This document shows, in pieces, positions 21,469 through 29,570 of a DNA stretch of 32,827 nt. The position numbers and the translations under genes are program-made. Where the stretch lies: positions 1 through 32,827 of the forward strand of contig JADGNR010000008.1 in the NCBI GenBank assembly GCA_017883415.1, in the 5' to 3' direction. Numbering within the stretch: the stretch's first letter is position 1; the number at the start of each line of letters is the position of its first letter. This DNA comes from Bryobacteraceae bacterium. Lineage in GTDB: Bacteria > Acidobacteriota > Terriglobia > Bryobacterales > Bryobacteraceae. Under the pieces are notes generated by a model that saw only the letters and a list, made by a program, of their open reading frames with translations, was not told the origin of the DNA and did not search any database.

Positions 21469-22369
21469 GCTGGGTGGACAGATCGCGCGGTACGTGCAGG
21501 AACTGACGCGTAATGGCGCCTCGCCACACACCGTGGACGCCTACGCCGCCGACCTGCGCCAGTTCCTGGAATACCTGTCGCCGCCCGAGACGGAGCCGCC
21601 GGAGCCGCGGGCCATCGACCTGCTGACGCTGCGCGAATGGCTCGCCGCGCTCTATGCCTACCGTCTCACGCCGGTCACCATCCGGCGCAAGCTGGCGGCG
21701 GTGCGCGGGCTGTTCCGCTTTCTGCTGCGCGAGGGGATGGTGGAGATGAACGTGGCGCGCCTGGTGCGTACGCCCAAGGCGCCCAAGAAGCTGCCGGAGG
21801 TGATGTCCGCCGAGCAGGCGAACAGCCTGCTCGACGGCGTCGCGGCGGGCAAGCTGGAACGGCCGCTGCCGGCGCGCGACCGCGCCATCTTCGAGCTGCT
21901 CTACGGCTGCGGGGTGCGCGTGAGCGAGCTGGCGGGGTTGAATCTGGAAGACCTGGACCGCGCCGAACGCTGGCTCCGCGTGCGCGGCAAGGGCCGCAAA
22001 GAACGGCAGGTGCCCTTGCCCGGCAAAGCGGCGGACGCGCTGGAGCGCTACCTGGCCGTTCGGCCGGTGGTGCGCGAGGAGCCCGCGGTTTTTCTGAACC
22101 ATCGCGGCGGGCGGCTCACCGATCGCGGCATCCGCGGGATTGTGAAGCTGTACGCCACCTACGTCAGCGGCGACCCCTCCATCCATCCGCACAGCTTCCG
22201 CCACGCCTACGCCACGCACCTGCTGGCCGATGGCGCCGACTTGCGCGCCATTCAAGAGCTGCTGGGCCACGCGCGCCTCTCGACCACCCAGAAGTACACG
22301 CAGGTTTCGCTCACCGACCTCATGGGCGTGTACGACAAGGCCCACCCCAAAGCCCATTCGAAAGCGTAG
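21461..22369 (+). CDS. xerC: Tyrosine recombinase XerC/XerD
   Basis: A 302-residue site-specific recombinase of the kind that resolves chromosome dimers at dif. The N-terminal SAM-like core-binding domain spans about 1-95 (TRNGASPHTVDAYAADLRQF, LTPVTIRRKLAAVRGLFRFL). The catalytic domain has Arg153 (GCGVRVSEL), Lys177 (GKGRKERQVPL), His244/Arg247 (HPHSFRHAYATHL), His270 (LLGHARLSTTQ) and the nucleophile Tyr279 (KYT). Length and motifs match Xer proteins rather than integrases. It starts 8 bases inside trmFO and is probably translationally coupled. Whether it is XerC or XerD cannot be settled from one copy; the trmFO linkage favours XerC. Confidence 0.93.
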   Translation: MSELGGQIARYVQELTRNGASPHTVDAYAADLRQFLEYLSPPETEPPEPRAIDLLTLREWLAALYAYRLTPVTIRRKLAAVRGLFRFLLREGMVEMNVARLVRTPKAPKKLPEVMSAEQANSLLDGVAAGKLERPLPARDRAIFELLYGCGVRVSELAGLNLEDLDRAERWLRVRGKGRKERQVPLPGKAADALERYLAVRPVVREEPAVFLNHRGGRLTDRGIRGIVKLYATYVSGDPSIHPHSFRHAYATHLLADGADLRAIQELLGHARLSTTQKYTQVSLTDLMGVYDKAHPKAHSKA

Positions 22370-22417
22370 ATTCATGGCGCACCCTGGCGAGGCGATGCCT
22401 CAGACCAACCAGCATCC

Positions 22418-22498
22418 GACTCGACGCGGAGGCGCGGAGAACGCCGAGACCACGCGGAGTAGCACGGTGCGGGCGCAGAGGCGGCGGAGGGCGCTGAG
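22418..22498. repeat. CGCGGAG-type dispersed repeat, copy 2
   Basis: 22418-22464 matches 12192-12238 with about 4 mismatches, beginning with 22 identical bases. Further degenerate GCGGAG units run on to 22498, and the last supplies GGAGG (22486-22490), 8 bases before the MATE start codon. The right inverted arm present in copy 1 is missing. Confidence 0.75.
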
Positions 22499-23863
22499 AT
22501 GATTCCCTTCGCCGCTGCGGGCGGCGGTTTCCGGCGGGAGCTTCGTCCCATGCTGCGCATGGCGGCGCCGTTGGCGCTGGCCGAACTGGGCTGGATGGCG
22601 ATGGGGGTGGTGGATACCATCATGGCCGGTCCGTTGGGCGCGGCAGCCATCGGCGCCGGCAGCCTGGGCAGCATCCTTTTCTATCCCATCGCCATCTGCG
22701 GCACCGGCATGCTGCTGGGGATGGATACGCTGGTCGCGCAATCCTTCGGCGCCGACGACCCGCACGACTGCCGGCGCACGCTGATCAACGGCCTTTGGCT
22801 GGGCCTCGTGGTATCGCCGGCGCTGGTGCTGGTGCTCTGGGCGCTGATCCCGCTGCTGCGCGCGGCGGGCACCAATCCGCGGGTCATGGACCTGCTCGCG
22901 CCGTTCCTCAAAGCCCTGCTGTGGGGCGTTCTCCCGCTGCTTTTCTATACCGCGTTCCGGCGGTATCTGCAGGCCGTCAATATCGTGAAGCCCGTGACTT
23001 TCGCGCTGGTCAGCGCCAACCTGGTGAACCTGGCCGGCAACTGGGCGCTGATGTATGGGCACGCGGGCTTTCGGGCGATGGGCCTGGTAGGCTCCGGGTG
23101 GTCCACGTCCATCTCGCGGACTTATATGGCGGCGGTGTTGCTGGGCGCCATCGTGGGGCACGAACGCCGCAGCGGCAAGCTGCTATTCCGCATGGCGTGG
23201 CGGCCGGATTTCGCGCGCCTCGGACGCCTGGCCGGGCTGGGGTTTCCGGCGGCGCTGCAGATTCTGTTTGAAGGCGCCGTATTCGCGGTAGTCACGGTGT
23301 TCGCCGCCCGGCTCCCGGAGACCGCGCTGGCGGCGCACGGCATCGCGGTGAACATTATCGCCACCACCTACATGGTGCCGCTGGGCATCAGCTCGGCTGC
23401 GGCGGTAAGGGTGGGGCAGGCGATCGGACGAAAAGACCCGCGCGGTGCGGCACGGGCGGGGTGGACGGCGCTCCTGCTGGGCGCGCTGTTCATGGGCGGG
23501 GCGGGGGTGGCGCTGGCGGCCATGCCGCGGTGGATTGTGCGGATCTATATCGGCGATCCGGCGGTGATCGCGACCGGGGCGGTCCTGCTGCGCATCGCCG
23601 CGCTGTTCGAGCTGTTCGACGGCCTGCAGGTGGTCGCCACCGGGGCCCTGCGCGGGGCCGGCGACACGCGCACGTCCATGCTGGCGCACCTGGCCGGCTA
23701 TTGGGGCATCGGGCTGCCAGTGGCCTACGTGCTGTGCTTCCCTCTGGGCTGGGGTGCGCCGGGCATCTGGGCCGGCTTGAGCGCGGCGCTGATTCTGATC
23801 GGCTCGGCGCTGGTGCTGGCGTGGAGACACCGCGTGCGCGGCTGGCAGGCGGCGGATGCCTGA
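22499..23863 (+). CDS. MATE-family multidrug/cation antiporter
   Basis: A 454-residue 12-helix transporter of the NorM-like MATE family, exporting organic cations or metabolites in exchange for Na+ or H+. Typical segments are MAAPLALAELGWMAMGVVDT, IMAGPLGAAAIGAGSLGS, GMDTLVAQSFGADD and NLAGNWALMYGHAG. The second half repeats the pattern (ALQILFEGAVFAVVTVFAAR, AAAVRVGQAIGRKDPRGAAR, LFDGLQVVATGALRGAGDTR). The substrate is unknown. The start codon follows the dispersed repeat, whose GGAGG serves as ribosome site. The stop overlaps the next gene by 8 bases. Confidence 0.95.
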   Translation: MIPFAAAGGGFRRELRPMLRMAAPLALAELGWMAMGVVDTIMAGPLGAAAIGAGSLGSILFYPIAICGTGMLLGMDTLVAQSFGADDPHDCRRTLINGLWLGLVVSPALVLVLWALIPLLRAAGTNPRVMDLLAPFLKALLWGVLPLLFYTAFRRYLQAVNIVKPVTFALVSANLVNLAGNWALMYGHAGFRAMGLVGSGWSTSISRTYMAAVLLGAIVGHERRSGKLLFRMAWRPDFARLGRLAGLGFPAALQILFEGAVFAVVTVFAARLPETALAAHGIAVNIIATTYMVPLGISSAAAVRVGQAIGRKDPRGAARAGWTALLLGALFMGGAGVALAAMPRWIVRIYIGDPAVIATGAVLLRIAALFELFDGLQVVATGALRGAGDTRTSMLAHLAGYWGIGLPVAYVLCFPLGWGAPGIWAGLSAALILIGSALVLAWRHRVRGWQAADA

Positions 23864-26360
23864 ACGCTCCCTGCCGCGCCGCGCCGTGCCGTTGCTGGCC
23901 CTGGCGCTCTCGGGGGCCGTTGCCGTGGCGGAGTTTTTGCGGAACCCGAACCTGCGCACGCTTCCCTGGAGCGATATCGGGTTGCGCCGCCTGGCAACCT
24001 ACGCGGTGGTGTTCGCAGCGCTGGCGCTGCTGCGCCGGCCGCTGGCGCGCATTCGCTGGCTGCCTTCCCCCGGCATTTGGACCTACTTCACGGCGCTCGC
24101 GTTGGTCTACGGCATGGCCGCCATCGGCGTGGGACCGTTTGCGGCCACGGCCTTATGCGCGGTGTCCGCCGTGGCCGTGGGCAGTCTGATCCTGGGCGAC
24201 CAATGGAAGGATCGCGCGGGCGAAATCGCGCTCTGCCTGTGCCTCGGGGAGGGGCTGCTGGGCTTTGCCGCCGCGCTTCTGGGCCACACGTACCTCTGCT
24301 ACCGGGTCACCTTTCTCGTCCTGCTGCTGGCGCCCCTCGTTGTGCAGCGCCGCTGGCTGGCCGCGCGCGCTGTCCGGGTATGGACGCGGCTTCGAACAGA
24401 CGACTACCCGGCCGGGACGGAGGTGGTCATCACCCTGATGTGCTTCGTGGCCGGCATGCAGTTTTTGCTGGCGATGAAGCCCGAAGTCGGCACCGACTCG
24501 CTGGCCATGCACCTGGCCCTGCCCGCTTACGTCTCGATGCATCACCACTGGCCCTACGACGTGAAGGAGTTCATCTGGGCGGTCATGCCGCAGACCACCG
24601 ACTGGTGTTACACGCTGGCCTTTTCCATGGGCGGCGAATTCGCCGCGCGTCTGCTCAATTTCGCCAACCTGCTGGCGATCCTCGGACTGCTCTACGCATT
24701 CGCGCGAAGCTGCTGTTCCCGCCTGGCCGCACTGTCGATCTGCGCGCTCTATGCCACCGGCCCGCTGGTGCAGGTGGTCACCGGCTCTCTTTTTATCGAG
24801 AACCTCCTGGCCGCGCTGCTCCTGGCCAGTGCGATGGCGTTCTGCGCGCACCTGCGCGAGGGCGGCACGCGCCTGTTCGCCGCGGGCTGGCTGCTGTTGG
24901 GGCTGGCGCTTAGCGCCAAGAGCGGCGCCATCGCGTTTGCTCCCGGGCTGATGGCCCTGGCGGTCTACGCCGCGTGGAAGCGCCCGGTGCGCTCCCGAGC
25001 CTGGCCGCTGGCGGTGGCGAGCGGGGTGGCGATTGGCGTTTACTTTTACGTTTTGGCCTGGCTGCGCACCGGGAATCCGTTCTTTCCGGCAGCCAATGAA
25101 ATCTTCCACTCGCCGCTGTTTCCCGGCGAGCGTATCGCCAACCAGTTCCGGCGGCCGCTGAGCTGGCACGTGTGGACCGATATCACGTTTCACAGCGGAG
25201 ACTATATCGAAGGCACGGATGGCTGCGCGGGCTTCCAATACTTCCTGCTGTTGCCCGCCGCGCTCGCCGTAGCCTGCTGGCGGAGACATCGGGCCATGGT
25301 CTGGGCGGCGGCGGTGGGGCTCTCCGCCTTCGTCCTCACCTTTGGCGAGCTTTCCTACCTGCGCTACCTCTATCCGGCGCTGGCGGTGTTGATGGCGCCG
25401 GTGGCGTTATGGCTCGACGAGCAGCGGCGCGGCGCGCCCCTTCAGAAGTGGACCGCCTTCGGCGCCGTGGCGCTGGCCGGCGTGGCGAACATCTTGTTCT
25501 TGCCGTCCGCGGGCTGGTATCACCGCGACTTCGTCTGGAACCAGGCCTGGGACCGCGGCGCCGGGGCCGAATACCTGGCGGCGTCGGCGCCGGCGCGCAG
25601 CATGGTGGAGGTGCTCAACCGGATTGCGCCCGGCGAGCCGGCGCTGTTCTGCGAGTACGACCTGATTGCCGGGCTTGCGGGCCCCGCTTACAGCACCAAC
25701 TGGCACACCTATCATCGCAACGGCGGACTGCTGAATATGCGCGAAGGGGCCGATGTGCTGGCGTTCCTCAACGAACGCCACATCCGCTACATCGCATCGC
25801 CCTTCTCCGAGGATCTGGACACGTGGCCGCGCGTGCTGCCCGCCTTTTTCGACGATTTCGCGGAGCCGGTATTTTCCTCCGGCCGTTGGGTGCTGTACCG
25901 CCTGCAGCGCGCTTTCACCGGCGCCGCCGGGACCGAGGCCGCGCGCAGGCTGGTGGAGGATCCGCCGGCCGCCGAGCCCGGCGACTACGACGATGCCGAT
26001 ATGCGCGTAGTCCGGCAAGGCCGCGGCTGGTACCGCGACTTTGCGCGCGGCGAACCGCGGTATCACACCATGACGGAATCCGGAACCGCCGGAGACGAAC
26101 TGCGGTTCTCTTTTCGCGGCACCGGGATTACCTATGTGTTCGCGCGCGATCCCGCGTTTGGCATCGCGGAAATCCTGATCGATGGCCAGACGGCCGCCAC
26201 CATCGATGAATATGCCGGCCGGGCGGCATACGGCGAGCGGCAAGTGTTCGAGGGTCTTGCCCCCGGCTTGCACACCCTGGCGGTGCGCGTGACCGGCCGC
26301 AAAAATGAAGCGTCGCGCGGTGCGATCGTCGGTTTGGATGCGCTCACGGTGTCGAAGTAG
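23856..26360 (+). CDS. Large multi-spanning membrane protein (glycosyltransferase-like) with C-terminal beta-sandwich
   Basis: An 834-residue protein with about 12-14 membrane helices over residues 10-560, then a soluble part. The region GTDSLAMHLALPAYVSMHHH (about 210-230) resembles the first-loop acidic motif of GT-C/PMT-type transferases, which use polyprenyl-phosphate sugars. Residues about 570-700 look like a periplasmic domain. The last 120 residues form a jelly-roll-like sandwich (LRFSFRGTGITYVFARDPAF, IAEILIDGQTAATIDEY, GLAPGLHTLAVRVTGRKNEA), a type common in carbohydrate-binding modules. A role in glycosylating surface polymers is inferred. It overlaps the MATE gene, so the two are probably one operon. 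Confidence 0.85.
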   Translation: MPERSLPRRAVPLLALALSGAVAVAEFLRNPNLRTLPWSDIGLRRLATYAVVFAALALLRRPLARIRWLPSPGIWTYFTALALVYGMAAIGVGPFAATALCAVSAVAVGSLILGDQWKDRAGEIALCLCLGEGLLGFAAALLGHTYLCYRVTFLVLLLAPLVVQRRWLAARAVRVWTRLRTDDYPAGTEVVITLMCFVAGMQFLLAMKPEVGTDSLAMHLALPAYVSMHHHWPYDVKEFIWAVMPQTTDWCYTLAFSMGGEFAARLLNFANLLAILGLLYAFARSCCSRLAALSICALYATGPLVQVVTGSLFIENLLAALLLASAMAFCAHLREGGTRLFAAGWLLLGLALSAKSGAIAFAPGLMALAVYAAWKRPVRSRAWPLAVASGVAIGVYFYVLAWLRTGNPFFPAANEIFHSPLFPGERIANQFRRPLSWHVWTDITFHSGDYIEGTDGCAGFQYFLLLPAALAVACWRRHRAMVWAAAVGLSAFVLTFGELSYLRYLYPALAVLMAPVALWLDEQRRGAPLQKWTAFGAVALAGVANILFLPSAGWYHRDFVWNQAWDRGAGAEYLAASAPARSMVEVLNRIAPGEPALFCEYDLIAGLAGPAYSTNWHTYHRNGGLLNMREGADVLAFLNERHIRYIASPFSEDLDTWPRVLPAFFDDFAEPVFSSGRWVLYRLQRAFTGAAGTEAARRLVEDPPAAEPGDYDDADMRVVRQGRGWYRDFARGEPRYHTMTESGTAGDELRFSFRGTGITYVFARDPAFGIAEILIDGQTAATIDEYAGRAAYGERQVFEGLAPGLHTLAVRVTGRKNEASRGAIVGLDALTVSK

Positions 26361-26448
26361 CAGCGGTGCCCGCACTATCGCGCGGCTTATCCCGCCGCCT
26401 GACTGGTACGCGCTGCGAGAAGGGCCGCCGGATCGGCGTCTTCGCGGA

Positions 26449-26757
26449 TCAGCGATTCTCGTCGTCTACGGCGATTTTTAGAGCGCGCAGGAAGCGATGG
26501 TCCTGCGAAGTGAACTTGATTTTGCCGGTGGCTTCGAAACCCCGTTTCGGCTCCTCCGTTACCTCGAGCTCCTCTTCGTCGTCTTCGCCGCTCTCATCCC
26601 GGCGATTGAAGCCGATTGTCGCCTCTAAAACCAGAAAGACGTCATAACCGGCCCTCTTGATCTCGCCGATCGCTTCCGCGATCCGGTCCGACTCGGAAAG
26701 GGAATCGTTGATCGCGTTTCCCAGTTCCTGCATGAGGTGCTTCAATGGCTCTTCCAC
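26449..26757 (-). CDS. Acidic conserved-looking protein of unknown function
   Basis: A 102-residue protein starting at GTG 26755-26757, chosen because AAGAGGGAG sits 6 bases upstream; a longer frame to 26793 has no such site. The first 45 residues look helical (EEPLKHLMQELGNAINDSLS, ESDRIAEAIGEIKRAGYDVF). A strand LVLEATIGFN and a very acidic loop (RRDESGEDDEEELEV) follow, and a C-terminal part FTSQDHRFLRALKI. No membrane segment or known motif is seen. It is divergent from the small membrane protein at 26941. The clean ribosome site and composition support a real gene. Confidence 0.75.
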   Translation of the reverse strand: MEEPLKHLMQELGNAINDSLSESDRIAEAIGEIKRAGYDVFLVLEATIGFNRRDESGEDDEEELEVTEEPKRGFEATGKIKFTSQDHRFLRALKIAVDDENR

Positions 26758-26940
26758 AGAGTACTCCCTCTTAGTGGATGCGCTGGATACCACCGCCGTT
26801 CCACCTTTGGGCCTGCCACCCGCTTCGATTGTAATTGAGCGCGGCCCCCTTCACAAGCAGAACACTGATTCTATCGGCAATTTGCCGGCCGCGCACCACA
26901 GGGCGATTCAGACGATTGCACCTTTTGTTACGATAGCCTT

Positions 26941-27234
26941 GTGGCCAAGCGCGTAACCGCCCAGCACGGCTATCAGTTTGTCAAACACGTTGTGCCCGCC
27001 ATCCTGAAACCCCTGCGCAGCCTGTGGAATGAGGTGATCGGCTTTCTTTTCTTATGTCTGGCCACTGCCTTCGGCTTCTATACGGCACGGTATGCGAGGC
27101 AGTACGCGCACGCCACGCCGGCCGAGGCGCCGGGCGAGCTGCTGCGCCTTTCCATGGCCGGTTTCTGCACCCTGGTGCTCGCCTGGTATGGCATTTCTTC
27201 CTTCCTTAAGGCACGCAAGATCTCAAGATCATGA
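26941..27234 (+). CDS. Small two-helix membrane protein before the mutase
   Basis: A 97-residue protein starting at GTG with no purine-rich ribosome site. Two hydrophobic segments are visible: [20 protein letters not shown] (about 32-51) and [20 protein letters not shown] (about 69-88), with a basic start and end. The stop overlaps the ATG of the mutase gene as ATGA, so translation is probably coupled. A TACGAT hexamer ends 6 bases before the GTG, which would fit a leaderless mRNA. The function is unknown. Confidence 0.75.
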   Translation: MAKRVTAQHGYQFVKHVVPAILKPLRSLWNEVIGFLFLCLATAFGFYTARYARQYAHATPAEAPGELLRLSMAGFCTLVLAWYGISSFLKARKISRS

Positions 27235-28730
27235 CCAATCACACGGATAAACCCGGAGAGTTTCCGTATACCCGCGGCATCTACCGCGATATGTACCGCA
27301 GCCGCCTGTGGACCATGCGGCAGTATGCCGGCTTCGGCAATGCCGAGGAGAGCAACAAACGCTACCGCTACCTGCTGGCCCAGGGCACCACGGGGCTTTC
27401 GGTGGCGTTCGATCTGCCCACCCAGATGGGCTTCGACTCCGATCATCCCATGGCTTCGGGCGAGGTGGGCCGGGTGGGTGTGGCCATCTCTTCCCTGGCG
27501 GACATGGAGGTGCTGTTTCACGACATCCCGCTCCGCGATGTTTCCACCTCCATGACCATCAATTCCACGGCCGCCATTCTGCTGGCGCTGTACGCCCTGG
27601 TGGCGCTGCGCCAGGGCGCTACGCTCGGCCAACTCTCCGGCACCATCCAGAACGACATCCTCAAGGAATACATCGCCCGCGGCACCTACATCTATCCGCC
27701 GCGCCCCGCCATGCGCATCATCACCGACATATTCGCCTGGGCGGGCCGCGAGATGCCCGAGTGGAACACCATCTCCATCAGCGGGTATCACATCCGCGAG
27801 GCCGGTTCCACCGCCGTGCAGGAGCTGGCCTTCACCTTCGCCAACGCCATCGCCTATATCGAAGCGGCGGTCGCCGCCGGCTTGCCGGTGGATTCCTTCG
27901 CCCCGCGCCTGTCGTTCTTTTTCAACTCCCATAGCGATTTCCTGGAAGAGATCGCCAAGTTCCGCGCGGCGCGCCGCATCTATGCATTTTTGATGCGCGA
28001 CCGCTTCGGCGCCACCAACCCGCGCTCCCTGATGCTCCGCTTCCACGTGCAGACCGCCGGCTCCACCTTGACCGCGCAGCAGCCCGACGTGAACATCGTG
28101 CGCACCGCGCTCCAAGCCATGGCCGCGGTCCTGGGCGGCGCCCAGTCGCTGCACACCAACTCGCGCGATGAGGCGCTGGCCCTGCCCACCGAGGAATCGT
28201 CGCGCATCGCCCTGCGCACCCAGCAGATCATCGCCTATGAAAGCGGCGTGGTGAATACCGCCGACCCCACCGGCGGCAGCGAGCGCATCGAGGCCCTCAC
28301 CGATTCCATCGAGCGCGAAGTGCTCGCGTATCTGCGGCGCATTGACGATATGGGCGGCACCCTGCGCGCCATCGAAACCGGCTACATCCAAAACGAGATT
28401 CAGAATTCCGCCTACGAATACCAGCGCGCCATTGAAAGCGGCGGGCGCATCGTGGTGGGGGTGAACCGTTTTCAGTTGGCGGACGAACACCCCGTGCCCA
28501 CCTTCCATCTGGACCCGGCGCTGGAGCGCGGACAGATCGAGAAACTGCGCCAGGTGCGCGCCTCGCGCAGTCCGGCCGCGGTAGAGGAAAAACTCGCCGC
28601 CCTGGAGCAGGCGGCGCGCGGCGAGAGCAACCTGATGCCCGTGATTCTGGACGCGGCCGGCGCCTACGTGACGGTGGGCGAAATCTCGGACCGGCTGCGG
28701 ACGGTCTTCGGCGAATACCGCGAGCCGTAG
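27231..28730 (+). CDS. Methylmalonyl-CoA mutase, catalytic (large) subunit without B12-binding domain
   Basis: A 499-residue TIM-barrel subunit of an adenosylcobalamin-dependent acyl-CoA mutase that interconverts methylmalonyl-CoA and succinyl-CoA. Family segments are [76 protein letters not shown] and [12 protein letters not shown]. Substrate-discriminating positions are Tyr32 (RQYAGF) and Arg162 (PAMRI), which fit methylmalonyl-CoA rather than isobutyryl-CoA mutases; His187 (GYH) contacts the substrate. The cobalamin-binding domain (DxHxxG) is absent, so a separate small subunit must be encoded elsewhere. It is coupled to the small membrane protein upstream. Confidence 0.93.
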   Translation: MTNHTDKPGEFPYTRGIYRDMYRSRLWTMRQYAGFGNAEESNKRYRYLLAQGTTGLSVAFDLPTQMGFDSDHPMASGEVGRVGVAISSLADMEVLFHDIPLRDVSTSMTINSTAAILLALYALVALRQGATLGQLSGTIQNDILKEYIARGTYIYPPRPAMRIITDIFAWAGREMPEWNTISISGYHIREAGSTAVQELAFTFANAIAYIEAAVAAGLPVDSFAPRLSFFFNSHSDFLEEIAKFRAARRIYAFLMRDRFGATNPRSLMLRFHVQTAGSTLTAQQPDVNIVRTALQAMAAVLGGAQSLHTNSRDEALALPTEESSRIALRTQQIIAYESGVVNTADPTGGSERIEALTDSIEREVLAYLRRIDDMGGTLRAIETGYIQNEIQNSAYEYQRAIESGGRIVVGVNRFQLADEHPVPTFHLDPALERGQIEKLRQVRASRSPAAVEEKLAALEQAARGESNLMPVILDAAGAYVTVGEISDRLRTVFGEYREP

Positions 28731-28746
28731 CGGGGAGGCAGGAGGC

Positions 28747-29193
28747 CTACCCCACCCTGGCTTCCTGGTACGGCGCGGCGTCATTCCGCCGGCGCGTGCG
28801 CTGCCGCAAGCCCACCCGGTGCATCATGCGCCCAACATGATCGGGATCGTAGCGCACGCCGAAGCGGGCCAAGATCGCCGCGGCGAAACGCGCCGTGGTC
28901 CAGCGGTCGGAATCGAACCCCGCGGCTCGCGGTCCCGCCTCGTGGATCTCGGCCAAGCCCGCCAGTTGTTCCCCGTTGAGCCGGCTGGGACGGCCCGGCG
29001 CGCGCCGTTTGCGCAGAGCCTCCACCCCCCGCCCGCTCAACGCCCGATGCCAGCGGGATGCGGTGGTGCGGCTGACGCTGAATTTCCGGGAGACCTGGGA
29101 CTGCGTAAGCCCCCCCTGCAGGTCCTGTGCGGCCAACAGGCGCCTGCTTTCCATTTCATCGCGAGTCAGAATGCCTTGTGCGGCTGTTTCCAT
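28747..29193 (-). CDS. Stand-alone IS630-type helix-turn-helix protein
   Basis: A 148-residue protein matching the N-terminal DNA-binding half of IS630/Tc1-like transposases. A homeodomain-like HTH (LTQSQVSRKFSVSRTTASRW) is followed by the basic linker LRKRRAPGRPSRLNGEQLAG and a winged helix (WTTARFAAAILARFGVRYDP then DHVGRMMHRVGLRQRTRRRN). The DDE catalytic domain is absent: the gene stops 16 bases from the mutase end and no remnant follows. No inverted repeats were found. It has a promoter-like sequence upstream. It is either a truncated transposase or a domesticated regulator. Confidence 0.8.
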   Translation of the reverse strand: METAAQGILTRDEMESRRLLAAQDLQGGLTQSQVSRKFSVSRTTASRWHRALSGRGVEALRKRRAPGRPSRLNGEQLAGLAEIHEAGPRAAGFDSDRWTTARFAAAILARFGVRYDPDHVGRMMHRVGLRQRTRRRNDAAPYQEARVG

Positions 29194-29570
29194 ACGTCTC
29201 GCGCGGTGTCGAGTGCCAGAGCAATTTCAGAATATCAGAGAACATTCCGGCTGTAAATTGTTTTTTGCAGAAACATACCGTCCGGCGAAATCGTGCGCGT
29301 ACGATCGCCGGCGGCGCCGCCTGTGCCGACAGGTCCCCATTCGCCGTCCGCGTATGATTCTGCACGACCTGCCGGCCCTTTCTCGCGCCCCGGACACCTT
29401 GCTCGTACGTTTTCTAACCCTGGCGCGGTAGATAGGACAGGATCTCAGGCAAAATGAAAAGACAGATGGATGCACGGGGAGCCGGCGGCAATCCGGTTGT
29501 GGCGGGCGGCGTCGCCCCAGGCGCCGGCGCGAACGGCCCGTAGCCGCATACGGCGGGAGGAGTCCGAATC
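29194..29570. other. Intergenic region between divergent genes
   Basis: About 377 bases with only short shadow frames. It holds the leftward promoter candidate at 29229-29257 and, at its right end, the GGGAGGAG ribosome site (29549-29556) of the beta-propeller gene. I could not place a rightward promoter. Confidence 0.6.
29229..29257 (-). promoter_or_regulatory. Promoter candidate for the helix-turn-helix gene
   Basis: On the minus strand TTTACA (29252-29257) and TATTCT (29229-29234) are separated by 17 bases, placing the transcript start about 30 bases before the ATG of the HTH gene. Confidence 0.4.

Noticed and set aside
26758-27230. Cobalamin riboswitch before the B12-dependent mutase
   Set aside because: No B12-box-like sequence (GCCACTG) or suitable folded leader is visible upstream; the mutase start is coupled to the preceding gene.
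27078-28784. 568-residue minus-strand frame opposite the mutase
   Set aside because: Shadow of the mutase codon pattern without any family features.
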